A DNA stretch of 59,440 bases from Desulfocapsa sp. (GTDB taxonomy: Bacteria; Desulfobacterota; Desulfobulbia; Desulfobulbales; Desulfocapsaceae), in assembly GCA_022712895.1 (NCBI GenBank), contig JAFLJS010000015.1:1-59440 (forward strand). The letters are read 5' to 3'. The stretch's first letter is position 1. The number at the start of each line of letters is the position of its first letter. This document shows, piece after piece, positions 38,443 through 46,350 of this stretch. The notes under the pieces were generated by a model, which saw nothing but the letters and a program-made list of their open reading frames with translations, had not been told where the DNA came from and made no database searches. A program made the translations under genes and the position numbers.

Positions 38443-39444
38443 TTAACGCTGAAACAGTGAGCCCAGCTCTCCCAAAACCGACCCTTCTCCTTTGCTTGAG
38501 CCAACACTTCCAGTCTGAGGAGCAGCGCTATGTATTTTACCAGCCAGCCGGGAAAAAGGCAGCGATTGGAGCCACACATGACCAGGGCCCTCTAGGGTCG
38601 CAAAGAAGAAACCTTCACCGCCAAAAATTGCAGACTTCACACCACCCACAAATTCAATATCGTAGTTCACTGTCTGGGTCAGAGCCACAAGACAACCGGT
38701 ATCCACTCGCAGAGTTTCACCTGCTACCAGCTCTTTTTCAACAATGGTACCGCCAGCATGCACAAAGGTCAGGCCATCCCCATCCAGTTGCTGCATAATG
38801 AATCCTTCCCCGCCAAAAAGAGCTGTGCCGATTTTTTTCTGAAAGGCGACACCAATGGCCACACCCTTGGCTGCACAAAGAAAAGCATCCTTCTGGCAGA
38901 TAATTCTGTTCTGATATTTTTTCAAATCAAGGGGGATAATTTTCCCAGGATAGGGGGAGGAAAAAGCAACCCGTGCCTTGCCCTGGCCAGTGTGACTGAA
39001 CACGGTGGTAAAGAGGCTTTCACCGGTAATCAATCGTTTCCCGGCACCCAGCATTTTATCCATAAAACCACCGGACTCTGAGCGGTGACTCCCGTCTCCA
39101 AAGACTGTCTCCATCTGGATACCGTCGGACATATACATCATAGCCCCGGCCTCGGCCACGGCAGATTCTCCAGGATCAAGCTCTATTTCCACATACTGCA
39201 TCTCATGGCCAAATATTTCATAATCTATTTCATGGGCCTGCGTTCCTCTCACAGGAGGGGGTGGTACCTGTGCAGTCTTCTGCTGCAAGGTTGCCACTGA
39301 GGAAATCGGCTGCCAGTCAGCCATTCCCTGCGCCCATACCATGGTATCGTCATTATAGACACCCTGTGCCAGTGAATTTCGAATCTGGCTGACCGAAAAA
39401 GGCCCCTGCTGCTTTCCATTTACTACGACAAAAAAACTTTCCAT
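38443..39444 (-). CDS. AIM24/TIGR00266-family protein with N-terminal GYF_2 domain
   Basis: A 333-residue protein. Residues 1-50 ([40 protein letters not shown]) form a GYF_2-type domain; the rest is the AIM24 beta-helix-like domain, with [44 protein letters not shown] and a second [15 protein letters not shown]. The family is uncharacterised in bacteria (AIM24 is a mitochondrial inner-membrane factor in yeast). The frame is open for 61 more codons upstream, but the ATG at 39444 precedes the GYF_2 start and has AGAGG at 10 nt. It lies upstream of the oxoprolinase gene with a short gap. Confidence 0.8.
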   Translation of the reverse strand: MESFFVVVNGKQQGPFSVSQIRNSLAQGVYNDDTMVWAQGMADWQPISSVATLQQKTAQVPPPPVRGTQAHEIDYEIFGHEMQYVEIELDPGESAVAEAGAMMYMSDGIQMETVFGDGSHRSESGGFMDKMLGAGKRLITGESLFTTVFSHTGQGKARVAFSSPYPGKIIPLDLKKYQNRIICQKDAFLCAAKGVAIGVAFQKKIGTALFGGEGFIMQQLDGDGLTFVHAGGTIVEKELVAGETLRVDTGCLVALTQTVNYDIEFVGGVKSAIFGGEGFFFATLEGPGHVWLQSLPFSRLAGKIHSAAPQTGSVGSSKGEGSVLGELGSLFQR

Positions 39445-39552
39445 GGTATGTGTACCTCTTTGAATGATTACATAGAATCCAGCAAAAACTACACAGGCGA
39501 ATGTCTTTCTTTGTAAAACCCATCCATTTTCAATATGATCCTGACAAAATAG

Positions 39553-39694
39553 CTTGATTACCACTAAAGCACAATTTCTATTGTAGGAGCCCGCCCCTGC
39601 GGGCGATAAAGGATAGATATTTAGCATTTATCGCCCGCAGGGGCGGGCTCCTACACTCAGTACCAGACAACGCTTAGTTTCGATGGTAATCAAG
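39553..39694 (+). repeat. REP-like hairpin repeat, family 2, complete copy
   Basis: A 142-bp element with imperfect outer inverted ends CTTGATTACCA (39553) and TGGTAATCAAG (39684..39694). Inside is a perfect hairpin with 29-nt arms, from TGTAGGAGCCCGCCCCTGC (39582) to GCAGGGGCGGGCTCCTACA (ending 39655), separated by a 16-nt loop. This is the best-preserved copy and defines the family. The 347-bp gap holding it, between the divergent AIM24-like and response-regulator genes, contains nothing else that I recognise. Confidence 0.85.
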
Positions 39695-39791
39695 TAAAAT
39701 AATGGTGTTTACTTACCATAGAAAACATGGTTCCTTATTTCCACTGCAATCTTGCCACACAGACTAAAAACCGCACACAAAGAAATCAATT

Positions 39792-40493
39792 ATGACATAC
39801 ACAATCGCAATCGTTGAAGACGATGAGAACCTGCGCAATAACTATGTACAAGCTCTGCAACGAGACGGCTACACAGTAAACAGTTACGATTCACGAACCG
39901 TTGCCAGCAAGGCATTTTCACGGCAGCTTCCTGATCTTGCTATCCTTGATGTGATGCTACAGGATGAGATGGAAGGCGGCTTTGAACTCTGTCGGGAACT
40001 ACGAAATCGTGCTCCCAGCCTGCCCATTATCTTTCTCACCGCCAGGAATTCAGATCTTGATCGCGTTTCAGGATTGCGTCTTGGAGCCTGGGATTATCTG
40101 ACAAAGGACACCACCACTCTTGATTTCCTGCCTGTCCGGATTTCAGCTCTTTTTAAGATGCTGGAGACTATCAAAGGCACTGCCACCCAGGCAAGTGAGA
40201 CAGTGATTGAACACGACAGTGTACGCATAGAAGAAGAACGGAAACGGGTTACCTGGAAGGGAGATACCGTCAGTTTGACCCTTACCGAATTCTGGCTCCT
40301 GACATCTCTTGTCAAACATCCGGGCCACGTTAAATCCCACGAGCAACTTATGGATGCGGCTCAGGTTGTGGTCACGAATAATGCCATCGCCGCTCATGTG
40401 CGGCGTATTCGTGAGAAGTTTCGAGAGGTCGACCCGGAGTTTGATGCTATCTGTGCTGAGTATGGCATGGGCTATCGCTGGCTCGAAAAATAG
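39792..40493 (+). CDS. pdsR: Response regulator of the dedicated sortase system (OmpR type)
   Basis: A 233-residue regulator. The receiver domain has the acidic pocket (VEDDEN), phosphoacceptor D53 in LAILDVMLQDEMEG and a conserved K in DYLTKD. The C-terminal OmpR-type winged helix reads LTLTEFWLLTSLVKHPGHVKSHEQLMDAAQ...NAIAAHVRRIREKF. The MLQDEMEGGFELCR segment is characteristic of the response regulators that accompany proteobacterial dedicated sortases. It is followed after 6 nt by its kinase. I assign it by recognition of the family, not by a search; the sortase and target genes are at 15.3-18.0 kb, not adjacent. Confidence 0.82.
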   Translation: MTYTIAIVEDDENLRNNYVQALQRDGYTVNSYDSRTVASKAFSRQLPDLAILDVMLQDEMEGGFELCRELRNRAPSLPIIFLTARNSDLDRVSGLRLGAWDYLTKDTTTLDFLPVRISALFKMLETIKGTATQASETVIEHDSVRIEEERKRVTWKGDTVSLTLTEFWLLTSLVKHPGHVKSHEQLMDAAQVVVTNNAIAAHVRRIREKFREVDPEFDAICAEYGMGYRWLEK

Positions 40494-40499
40494 GCAGAG

Positions 40500-42611
40500 A
40501 TGCGTATCTCACTCCGCCTGAAACTCACCCTTATCTCACTCCTCTTATTGCTAATTCCGCTTATCGGCTTTCGCTTCAGCGCCATGTTGCAGGAAAATCT
40601 ACTGGCTAGCCGTGAAGATGCACTGATGTTCACGGCTAGAGCTGTAGCCACAAGCCTTGGCAACCGCCCTGATCTTTTTGACCAGGAATTTTTCCATTCC
40701 AAAGATCAGAACCGTGATCTCTATCTCTTCAGCCTCTCAAACAGTATTCGCCTCAACGGTAAGGCTGATGACTGGCAGCCGGAATTAAGTCAGAGTGAAG
40801 AATTCGGTGCCGAGCATCTGCTCAGCTCACGCGACCGCTACAATCCAGCATCACTTCGTTTCAACCACCTGCTTGGACAACGTGGAAAATATCTGTATGG
40901 TCTCTTTCAGGTACAGGATGACCATATTGTGTACCGCCATCCAAACTCCCTGTATCCTTCCAAGGCAGACCATATTCAAATTGGCATCCAGGATGCTTCT
41001 GGAACCGTAAGTAAATATATACTGGCCACAGACAAACCGGGCTGGATAAATGGATTCCTGATGGATAGCAACCCTGAAAACCTGATTCCTGTTGCCAACG
41101 AGCCCCGAATCCAGGGCGTCTGGGCCGAGACCGAAAAAGGGTATATCGTCGAAATGCGTATGCCCCTGTCCATGGTGAGTAACCGTCTCTCCTTTGCAGT
41201 GGCTGATGTGGATGATGCAAAAAGTAGAGTGATCGAAAATCTGATAGGCACAGCTACTCCCGGACAAACTGGAGAGCTCGGCTGGTTACTAGCGCCGTCA
41301 AAACAGATTGAGACCCTGCTTGCCAAGATGGATCTCCCCCACTCGCGTATTCGCGTGGTTGATGAAAACCGGCGGGTTCGTGCCCGATTTGGCAAACTAC
41401 AGGAAGAGAGCCGGCAGGAGAGTTACTCCCACCGCTTCCTGGCGCCTATTTATCGCCTCTTTACCGAGGCATTCACTGAAGACTTCAAAGACTCAAGCCA
41501 GGCAAAAACTCTTGATATCCAAGGAGTTGAAGAAGGGCTACAGGGGAACCCCAACATAACTCACTATCAGATGGCCAATGCCAACGTAGAAGTGATGGCC
41601 GCCATCACCCCACTCTTCAATGACGGTGAAGTGGTTGGCGCAGTTGTTGTGGAACAGACCACAAACTCTATCCTCGCCCTCAAAAACCGGATAATTGAAG
41701 AATCCATCACCTTCACCATTGTCTCCTTTATGAGTATCGGACTCGGCCTGCTCCTCTTTGCATCCCGCATTTCCAGCCGTATTCGCCATCTTCGTAATCA
41801 GGCGGGCAGTGCCATCAGCAAAGACGGTCGTATTGTCTCGAATATTGATCCAGTAAGGGCAAGGGATGAAATCGGCGACCTGAGCCGTACACTGTCCACC
41901 ATGCTGGATCAGCTACAGGAACAGAACAAATACCGGGAAACCATGGCTGACAATCTGGAGCATGAGATGCGAACGCCCCTTGCCGGGATCTCAGCTTCCC
42001 TCAAAAATCTGGAAAAGGAGCTAAAGGCTCCATCCAAACAGGTGCAAGACTATATGGCTTGGGCCTTAACAGATGTACAGCGCATGGAATCTCTGCTCAC
42101 TGCCATTCGTGATGCGACAACTCTTGAGCAAGCGCTACAACAGGACTACATGGAAGAATTCGACCTGGCCAAGGGCCTCACCCTGTGGCTGGAACGGGGC
42201 TGGCTAATCCAGTATCCTGATGTGACGTTCATCTTGCACCTCCCCGAAGAAAAGCCAAACATTCAGGGCGATGCCTATCGGTTACGACAAATGATAGAAA
42301 AGCTCGTCGACAACGCAGTTTCATTTCACACCCCCAAAACCCCAATCATTTTGTCTCTTACAAAGGAGGATAATCTCCTTGTATTACGGGTTTCCAACCA
42401 GGGGCCAGAAATAGCAAGCGACAAGCAGGGACAAATATTTAACTCCATGGTCTCTTTACGAAGCCGAAAGAAATCAAGCCCTCACCTGGGACTGGGCCTT
42501 TACGTTGTGCGTGCCATCACCCACCACCATAAAGGAACCGTCCGCGTCGAAAATCTTACCGGGGAAAAGAAAGGCGTCTGCTTTATTATCAACCTGCCGG
42601 CCTGCCTTTAA
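40500..42611 (+). CDS. pdsS: Histidine kinase of the dedicated sortase system
   Basis: A 703-residue sensor kinase. One membrane helix at the start (LTLISLLLLLIPLIGFRF) is followed by a large periplasmic part of almost 380 residues. It contains a CBM9-like section (SLSNSIRLNGKADDW; YLYGLFQVQDDHIVYRHPN) and a second region around 280-390. Helix 2 (about 402-421) leads to a HAMP region and the dimerisation helix with H488 in LEHEMRTPLAGI. The ATPase domain follows (DNAVSFH; LGLGLYVVRAI). The length and the periplasmic domain match the kinases of the sortase system. It may detect a sugar or a cell-envelope glycan. Starts 6 nt after the response regulator gene. Confidence 0.82.
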   Translation: MRISLRLKLTLISLLLLLIPLIGFRFSAMLQENLLASREDALMFTARAVATSLGNRPDLFDQEFFHSKDQNRDLYLFSLSNSIRLNGKADDWQPELSQSEEFGAEHLLSSRDRYNPASLRFNHLLGQRGKYLYGLFQVQDDHIVYRHPNSLYPSKADHIQIGIQDASGTVSKYILATDKPGWINGFLMDSNPENLIPVANEPRIQGVWAETEKGYIVEMRMPLSMVSNRLSFAVADVDDAKSRVIENLIGTATPGQTGELGWLLAPSKQIETLLAKMDLPHSRIRVVDENRRVRARFGKLQEESRQESYSHRFLAPIYRLFTEAFTEDFKDSSQAKTLDIQGVEEGLQGNPNITHYQMANANVEVMAAITPLFNDGEVVGAVVVEQTTNSILALKNRIIEESITFTIVSFMSIGLGLLLFASRISSRIRHLRNQAGSAISKDGRIVSNIDPVRARDEIGDLSRTLSTMLDQLQEQNKYRETMADNLEHEMRTPLAGISASLKNLEKELKAPSKQVQDYMAWALTDVQRMESLLTAIRDATTLEQALQQDYMEEFDLAKGLTLWLERGWLIQYPDVTFILHLPEEKPNIQGDAYRLRQMIEKLVDNAVSFHTPKTPIILSLTKEDNLLVLRVSNQGPEIASDKQGQIFNSMVSLRSRKKSSPHLGLGLYVVRAITHHHKGTVRVENLTGEKKGVCFIINLPACL

Positions 42612-42784
42612 CATACTTCATATAATATCGATCAAATATATGGTATAATAGTGCCAGCGGCATCCTCTTTTCTCTTCCTGGGAAGAAGGTGGCAACCCAC
42701 AATCTGGATTGGATATAGAGATTTGTTGACCAAGATATGTGACAGCAGTCTGCTTATATAAAACCAGCCATAACGAGGTGAAGC

Positions 42785-43750
42785 ATGAAACGTTTCAAGA
42801 ACATCCTCTTTGTGACCAGCCCCACAGGGGACAACAAGGTTTCTTTTCAACGAGCAGCAAATCTGGCTGCCCATAACCAGGCCAAGTTGACAGTGATGGC
42901 CGTACCTGAAGACCTCCCCGTCCAAGCAAGATTTCATATGGCAGGTGATGCATCCGCAAGAATCACCAAAGGGGTGCTCAATCATTACCGCAACCAACTC
43001 GTAGAACTGAGTGCAACCTCTCAACAAAAGATCGAGATACTAAACAAAGTCATTCCCGGTACTCCTTTTCTGGAAATCATACGAACCGTTCTCCACGATG
43101 GACATGATCTAGTCATCAAAACGCCACAACCGCAGCACGGACTGAAGGAATTGTTGTTTGGCTCAACAGACATGCACCTCCTTCGTAAGTGCCCCTGCCC
43201 GGTGTGGATGATCAAATCCGATGAAATCCCCCCTTACAGACGTATCCTGGCTGCCATAGATCTGGAATCCTCAGACGATGACGCAAGACGTGACGACCTC
43301 AATCTGCAGATTCTTGAAATGGCCTCTTCCCTTGCCCTCTCTGAACCGGGGAAGCTGCATATCGTAAACGCATGGCAGGCTGTGGGAGAGAGCCTGGTAA
43401 CGATGAATCTGGATCTGAACAAAAAGGAACTCAACGCCTGGTTAGATGACCATAAGAAGGCTTTCGAAAGTGAACTGGACACCTTTATGACCACCTTGCC
43501 TAAAATAATAGGTCAGGAAGGAGCAGAGTACATTGCTCCCCAGATACATCTGATCCGCGGAAGTGCTGAGAAAGTTATCCCACAACTGGCCGAAGAGGAA
43601 CAGATGGATCTGCTTGTTATGGGGACCGTTGCCCGAACGGGCTTAGCAGGGTTCTTCATGGGGAATATTGCAGAAAGTATCTTAAACCAGATAAACTGCT
43701 CTGTACTTGCCCTCAAGCCTTCCGGGTTCTGTACTCCTGTGACCATTTAG
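42785..43750 (+). CDS. Tandem universal stress protein (UspE-like)
   Basis: A 321-residue cytoplasmic protein with two UspA domains, residues about 1-145 and 150-310. The second has the nucleotide-binding signature GTVARTGLAGFFMGNIAESIL; in the first, the corresponding stretch KTPQPQHGLKELLFGSTDMHLL lacks the usual Gly pattern. Such tandem forms are linked to stress survival, and the ATP-binding half may be the regulatory one. GGTG lies at a suitable distance before the ATG. It precedes the antiporter cluster by about 150 bp and might be co-regulated with it, though this is a guess. Confidence 0.85.
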   Translation: MKRFKNILFVTSPTGDNKVSFQRAANLAAHNQAKLTVMAVPEDLPVQARFHMAGDASARITKGVLNHYRNQLVELSATSQQKIEILNKVIPGTPFLEIIRTVLHDGHDLVIKTPQPQHGLKELLFGSTDMHLLRKCPCPVWMIKSDEIPPYRRILAAIDLESSDDDARRDDLNLQILEMASSLALSEPGKLHIVNAWQAVGESLVTMNLDLNKKELNAWLDDHKKAFESELDTFMTTLPKIIGQEGAEYIAPQIHLIRGSAEKVIPQLAEEEQMDLLVMGTVARTGLAGFFMGNIAESILNQINCSVLALKPSGFCTPVTI

Positions 43751-43897
43751 TGTTCAAGAAATTGTTTTTCATCGCCACGCCACACAGAATCTTCTCTTGG
43801 TGATGCTCATTATTTTGTCGGCTGCTGTTGTCTAACGGGGGATAAAACAGCTTGACGTTCCCCTGTCAAACTGAGGAAAACAAAGGAGGAGAATGCT

Positions 43898-44452
43898 ATT
43901 TTAAAAAGAAATGAGCCTGGGCGTAACGACAGTTGTTTCTCCAAGAATCGTACCTTAGCAACTCTTGTCCGGCAAAATCTGCCCCGCTTTGCGATTTTTT
44001 CATTTTTATGGTACGCGCTTACTGGTGCGGACAAGGCTAGCTGGCTAATAGGTGTTCCAGCAATTTTGTTTGCCACAGCTCTGAGCCAAATATTGGCATC
44101 CTCCTCTTCACTGAATATACGTTTCGCTGGTCTCCTTCGTTTTATTCCTTTTTTTTTATATCAGTCTCTTCACGGTGGTATTGATGTTATGCGCCGTGCC
44201 CTTTCTTTTCAACAACTTCTCGATCCGGCCCTGGTTTCCTATACCACCCTTTTGCCTGAAGGGTCTGCCAGGATTTTTTTTGTCAATACCATCAGCCTGC
44301 TTCCCGGAACCTTAAGCGCCGAACTCCGGGGCAATCAAGTGACGATTCACACCCTTGACCAGGGCTTACCTATTTGGGCAAACATCCAGCGCTTGGAATA
44401 TCACGTTGCTATGATGATGAACAACAAAGATGAGAGGGAGGGAAACTTATGA
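43898..44452 (+). CDS. mrpE: Mrp antiporter subunit E (start uncertain)
   Basis: Small membrane subunit of the multisubunit Na+/H+ antiporter. The recognised core runs NLPRFAIFSFLWYALTGADKASWLIGVPAIL...LRFIPFFLYQSLHGGIDVMRRAL...TTLLPEGSARIFFVNTISLLPGTLSAEL, the MrpE/MnhE signature. The frame has no ATG, GTG or TTG start until a TTG at 44066, which would cut into the first membrane helix. A perfect ribosome site GGAGGAG (43885..43891) lies 6 nt before an in-frame ATT at 43898, so an ATT start, giving 184 residues, is my best reading. An out-of-frame ATG at 43893 leads only to a stop after three codons, so an upstream frameshift or sequence error is the alternative. It overlaps mrpF by 4 nt. 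Confidence 0.8.
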   Translation: MLKRNEPGRNDSCFSKNRTLATLVRQNLPRFAIFSFLWYALTGADKASWLIGVPAILFATALSQILASSSSLNIRFAGLLRFIPFFLYQSLHGGIDVMRRALSFQQLLDPALVSYTTLLPEGSARIFFVNTISLLPGTLSAELRGNQVTIHTLDQGLPIWANIQRLEYHVAMMMNNKDEREGNL

Positions 44453-44736
44453 GCGTGATGCACTTACTCTTTGCCCTGATTTTGTTACCTGCCATAACTG
44501 TGGGCATGGTTCGTATCTTGAGAGGCCCGACGGCGGCTGATCGAATGATGACCGCGCAGTTATTCGGTACCTGTGGAGTAGCGATTCTACTGCTTTTAAG
44601 TGTCGGCATGTTGAACCCAGTGCTCATTGATATTGCCCTGGTTTTTGCACTGTTGGCAACACTGGCGACGTTGACCTTTACCCGCCGTACCTGGCAAGGT
44701 TCAGACAAGAGAAAAAATGACGATCCTCTATCATAG
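44449..44736 (+). CDS. mrpF: Mrp antiporter subunit F
   Basis: A 95-residue membrane protein with three predicted helices; VRILRGPTAADRMMTAQLFGT is the MrpF/MnhF signature. The start overlaps mrpE by ATGA and its end overlaps mrpG by 20 nt, which fits a tightly coupled operon. Works as part of the cation/proton antiporter module. Confidence 0.9.
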   Translation: MSVMHLLFALILLPAITVGMVRILRGPTAADRMMTAQLFGTCGVAILLLLSVGMLNPVLIDIALVFALLATLATLTFTRRTWQGSDKRKNDDPLS

Positions 44737-45019
44737 CGGCACTGTATTTATCATAATCGGCGTACTGTTTTTTTTGTCCGGCACCGTGGGATTACTCCGT
44801 TTTCCTGATATTTATACCAGGCTGCATGCACTAACCAAGGCAGACAATGTCGGTTTAGGCTTTGTGGTCTTCGGCCTTGCCCTTCAATCCGGTACCCTGA
44901 CGGTTGCAATAAAGCTTCTGCTTATCTGGTTTCTGGTGCTGATCGCAAGTTCCGCATCCTGCCACCTTATTGCCAGTAGTGCCATGCAGAAAAAAATTGT
45001 GCCGTGGACACGCCCATGA
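44717..45019 (+). CDS. mrpG: Mrp antiporter subunit G
   Basis: A 100-residue membrane protein with about three helices. FLSGTVGLLRFPDIYTRLHALTKADNVG is the MrpG/MnhG signature. It overlaps mrpF at its start and the DUF4040 gene by ATGA at its end. Confidence 0.9.
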   Translation: MTILYHSGTVFIIIGVLFFLSGTVGLLRFPDIYTRLHALTKADNVGLGFVVFGLALQSGTLTVAIKLLLIWFLVLIASSASCHLIASSAMQKKIVPWTRP

Positions 45020-45336
45020 CCACTTCCATTCTTACACTCTTTGACAGCATACTTATTTTAACCCTGTTATGGCTTGGCTGGCGCCTGCTCAGCAGCGAAG
45101 ATATCTTCAAAGCTGTAATCCTATTTATTTCTTTTGGCCTGTTGATGGCTCTTGCATGGGTCAGAATGCGCGCGCCGGATGTAGCTCTGGCTGAAGCAGC
45201 ACTTGGTGCCGGTCTGACAGGACCGCTTTTTCTTGCCGCCCTCAGGCGGATGAATCGAACCCGCAAAGGAGAACGCAGGCTTGACAGCGATGAAAAAAGG
45301 GAAAAAGATCAAAAAACAGACACGGAACAGACGTAG
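45016..45336 (+). CDS. DUF4040 membrane subunit (MbhD-like, MrpA/MrpB-related)
   Basis: A 106-residue protein, mostly two or three membrane helices, containing ALAWVRMRAPDVALAEAALGAGLTGPLFLAAL, the DUF4040 pattern found in MbhD of archaeal membrane-bound hydrogenases and in the C-terminal part of MrpA. ATG 45016 overlaps the mrpG stop by ATGA; a GTG at 45004 is possible but less likely. The charged tail (EKREKDQKTDTEQ) overlaps the next gene's start. Confidence 0.82.
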   Translation: MTTSILTLFDSILILTLLWLGWRLLSSEDIFKAVILFISFGLLMALAWVRMRAPDVALAEAALGAGLTGPLFLAALRRMNRTRKGERRLDSDEKREKDQKTDTEQT

Positions 45337-46018
45337 ACCATTTGATGGCTTACAGGCACTGTTCCTGTTCCTTGTTTTTTGTCTGATTACGTTACTTGGA
45401 GCCATTCTGTCCAATTCCCCCAGGACCGTCTCAGGCCTTGCAGGTGCTGTTGCTTCTCTGCAAGACCAGAGTGGTGTAGAAAGTCCGGTGACCGCAGTAC
45501 TGCTCAACTTTCGCGGCTATGACACCTTACTGGAAGTCATGGTGCTACTGCTTGCCGTCATCGGTGTCTGGTCTCTGGCTAAGGCCCCTTTCCCCACCCC
45601 GGAAACTGATATCAGCCCCGTACAAATGGGAGTCGTCCGCCTGCTGGCTCCTGTCATGTGTCTGGTTGCAGCTTATCTGGTGTGGCAGGGAAGTCACCTG
45701 GCAGGAGGAGCTTTTCAGGGTGGTGCCATCCTGGGTGCTGCCGGGGTTCTGCTCTTAGTAAGTGAACTTCCATGGCTACATGCTATCCCTGTCTACGTTC
45801 TCCGTATTGGCCTGGTTCTGGGGCCACTGGTTTTTGTGGGGACTGCTCTGTCTTGTCTTTTTCTTACCGGTACCCTGCTTGCTTATCCCAAGGGAACTGC
45901 TGGCTGGTTGATTCTCCTCATCGAGACCGCTTGCGCACTTTCCATTGGCCTGACCCTGGCATTGCTTTTTGGTGGAGGCCGTCCTGAAAGTGACGTTCCA
46001 GGTGGAGACAGTCCATGA
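45290..46018 (+). CDS. Fused MbhE-like plus MrpB-type subunit
   Basis: A 242-residue membrane protein. The first half (LQALFLFLVFCLITLLGAILSN, SGVESPVTAVLLNFRGYDTLLEVMVLLLAVIG) resembles MbhE, and the second (PVQMGVVRLLAPVMCLVAAYLVWQGSHLAGGAFQGGAI) resembles the MrpB/MbhF domain. In many archaea these are separate proteins. The start is ATG 45290; a TTG three codons upstream is possible. It overlaps mrpC by ATGA. Confidence 0.82.
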   Translation: MKKGKKIKKQTRNRRRPFDGLQALFLFLVFCLITLLGAILSNSPRTVSGLAGAVASLQDQSGVESPVTAVLLNFRGYDTLLEVMVLLLAVIGVWSLAKAPFPTPETDISPVQMGVVRLLAPVMCLVAAYLVWQGSHLAGGAFQGGAILGAAGVLLLVSELPWLHAIPVYVLRIGLVLGPLVFVGTALSCLFLTGTLLAYPKGTAGWLILLIETACALSIGLTLALLFGGGRPESDVPGGDSP

Positions 46019-46350
46019 TAACAACTCTGCTCTATAGCCTGACCGGCCTGATCCTCTTTGGCATGGGACTCTTTACTCTGATTATTCATTCCCATCCGCT
46101 GCGCAAAATCCTGGCAATCAATGTCATGGCCAGTGGAGTCTTTCTCATCCTTATTGCCACTGCTTATACCCCTTTGGGGCAAGGGGAAATCGATCCTGTC
46201 CCCCATGCCATGGTTTTGACCGGTATTGTGGTTTCGGTAAGTGTTACAGCACTTGCCCTGATCCTGGCCTGTCGGGTGCAGGAAACTTCAAATCGCACCC
46301 TTCGGAAGAAAACAAAGCAGCCTAAAAATACAAAGGGCCCAAAGTCGTGA
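46015..46350 (+). CDS. mrpC: Mrp antiporter subunit C (NuoK-like)
   Basis: A 111-residue membrane protein with three helices, of the NuoK/MrpC family: TGLILFGMGLFTLIIHSHPLRKILAINVMASGVFLILI, then DPVPHAMVLTGIVVSVSVTALAL. The conserved PxPxAxVLTGIVV stretch is intact. The C-terminus is a short basic tail. ATGA overlap with the preceding gene and GTGA overlap with the next. Confidence 0.92.
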   Translation: MITTLLYSLTGLILFGMGLFTLIIHSHPLRKILAINVMASGVFLILIATAYTPLGQGEIDPVPHAMVLTGIVVSVSVTALALILACRVQETSNRTLRKKTKQPKNTKGPKS

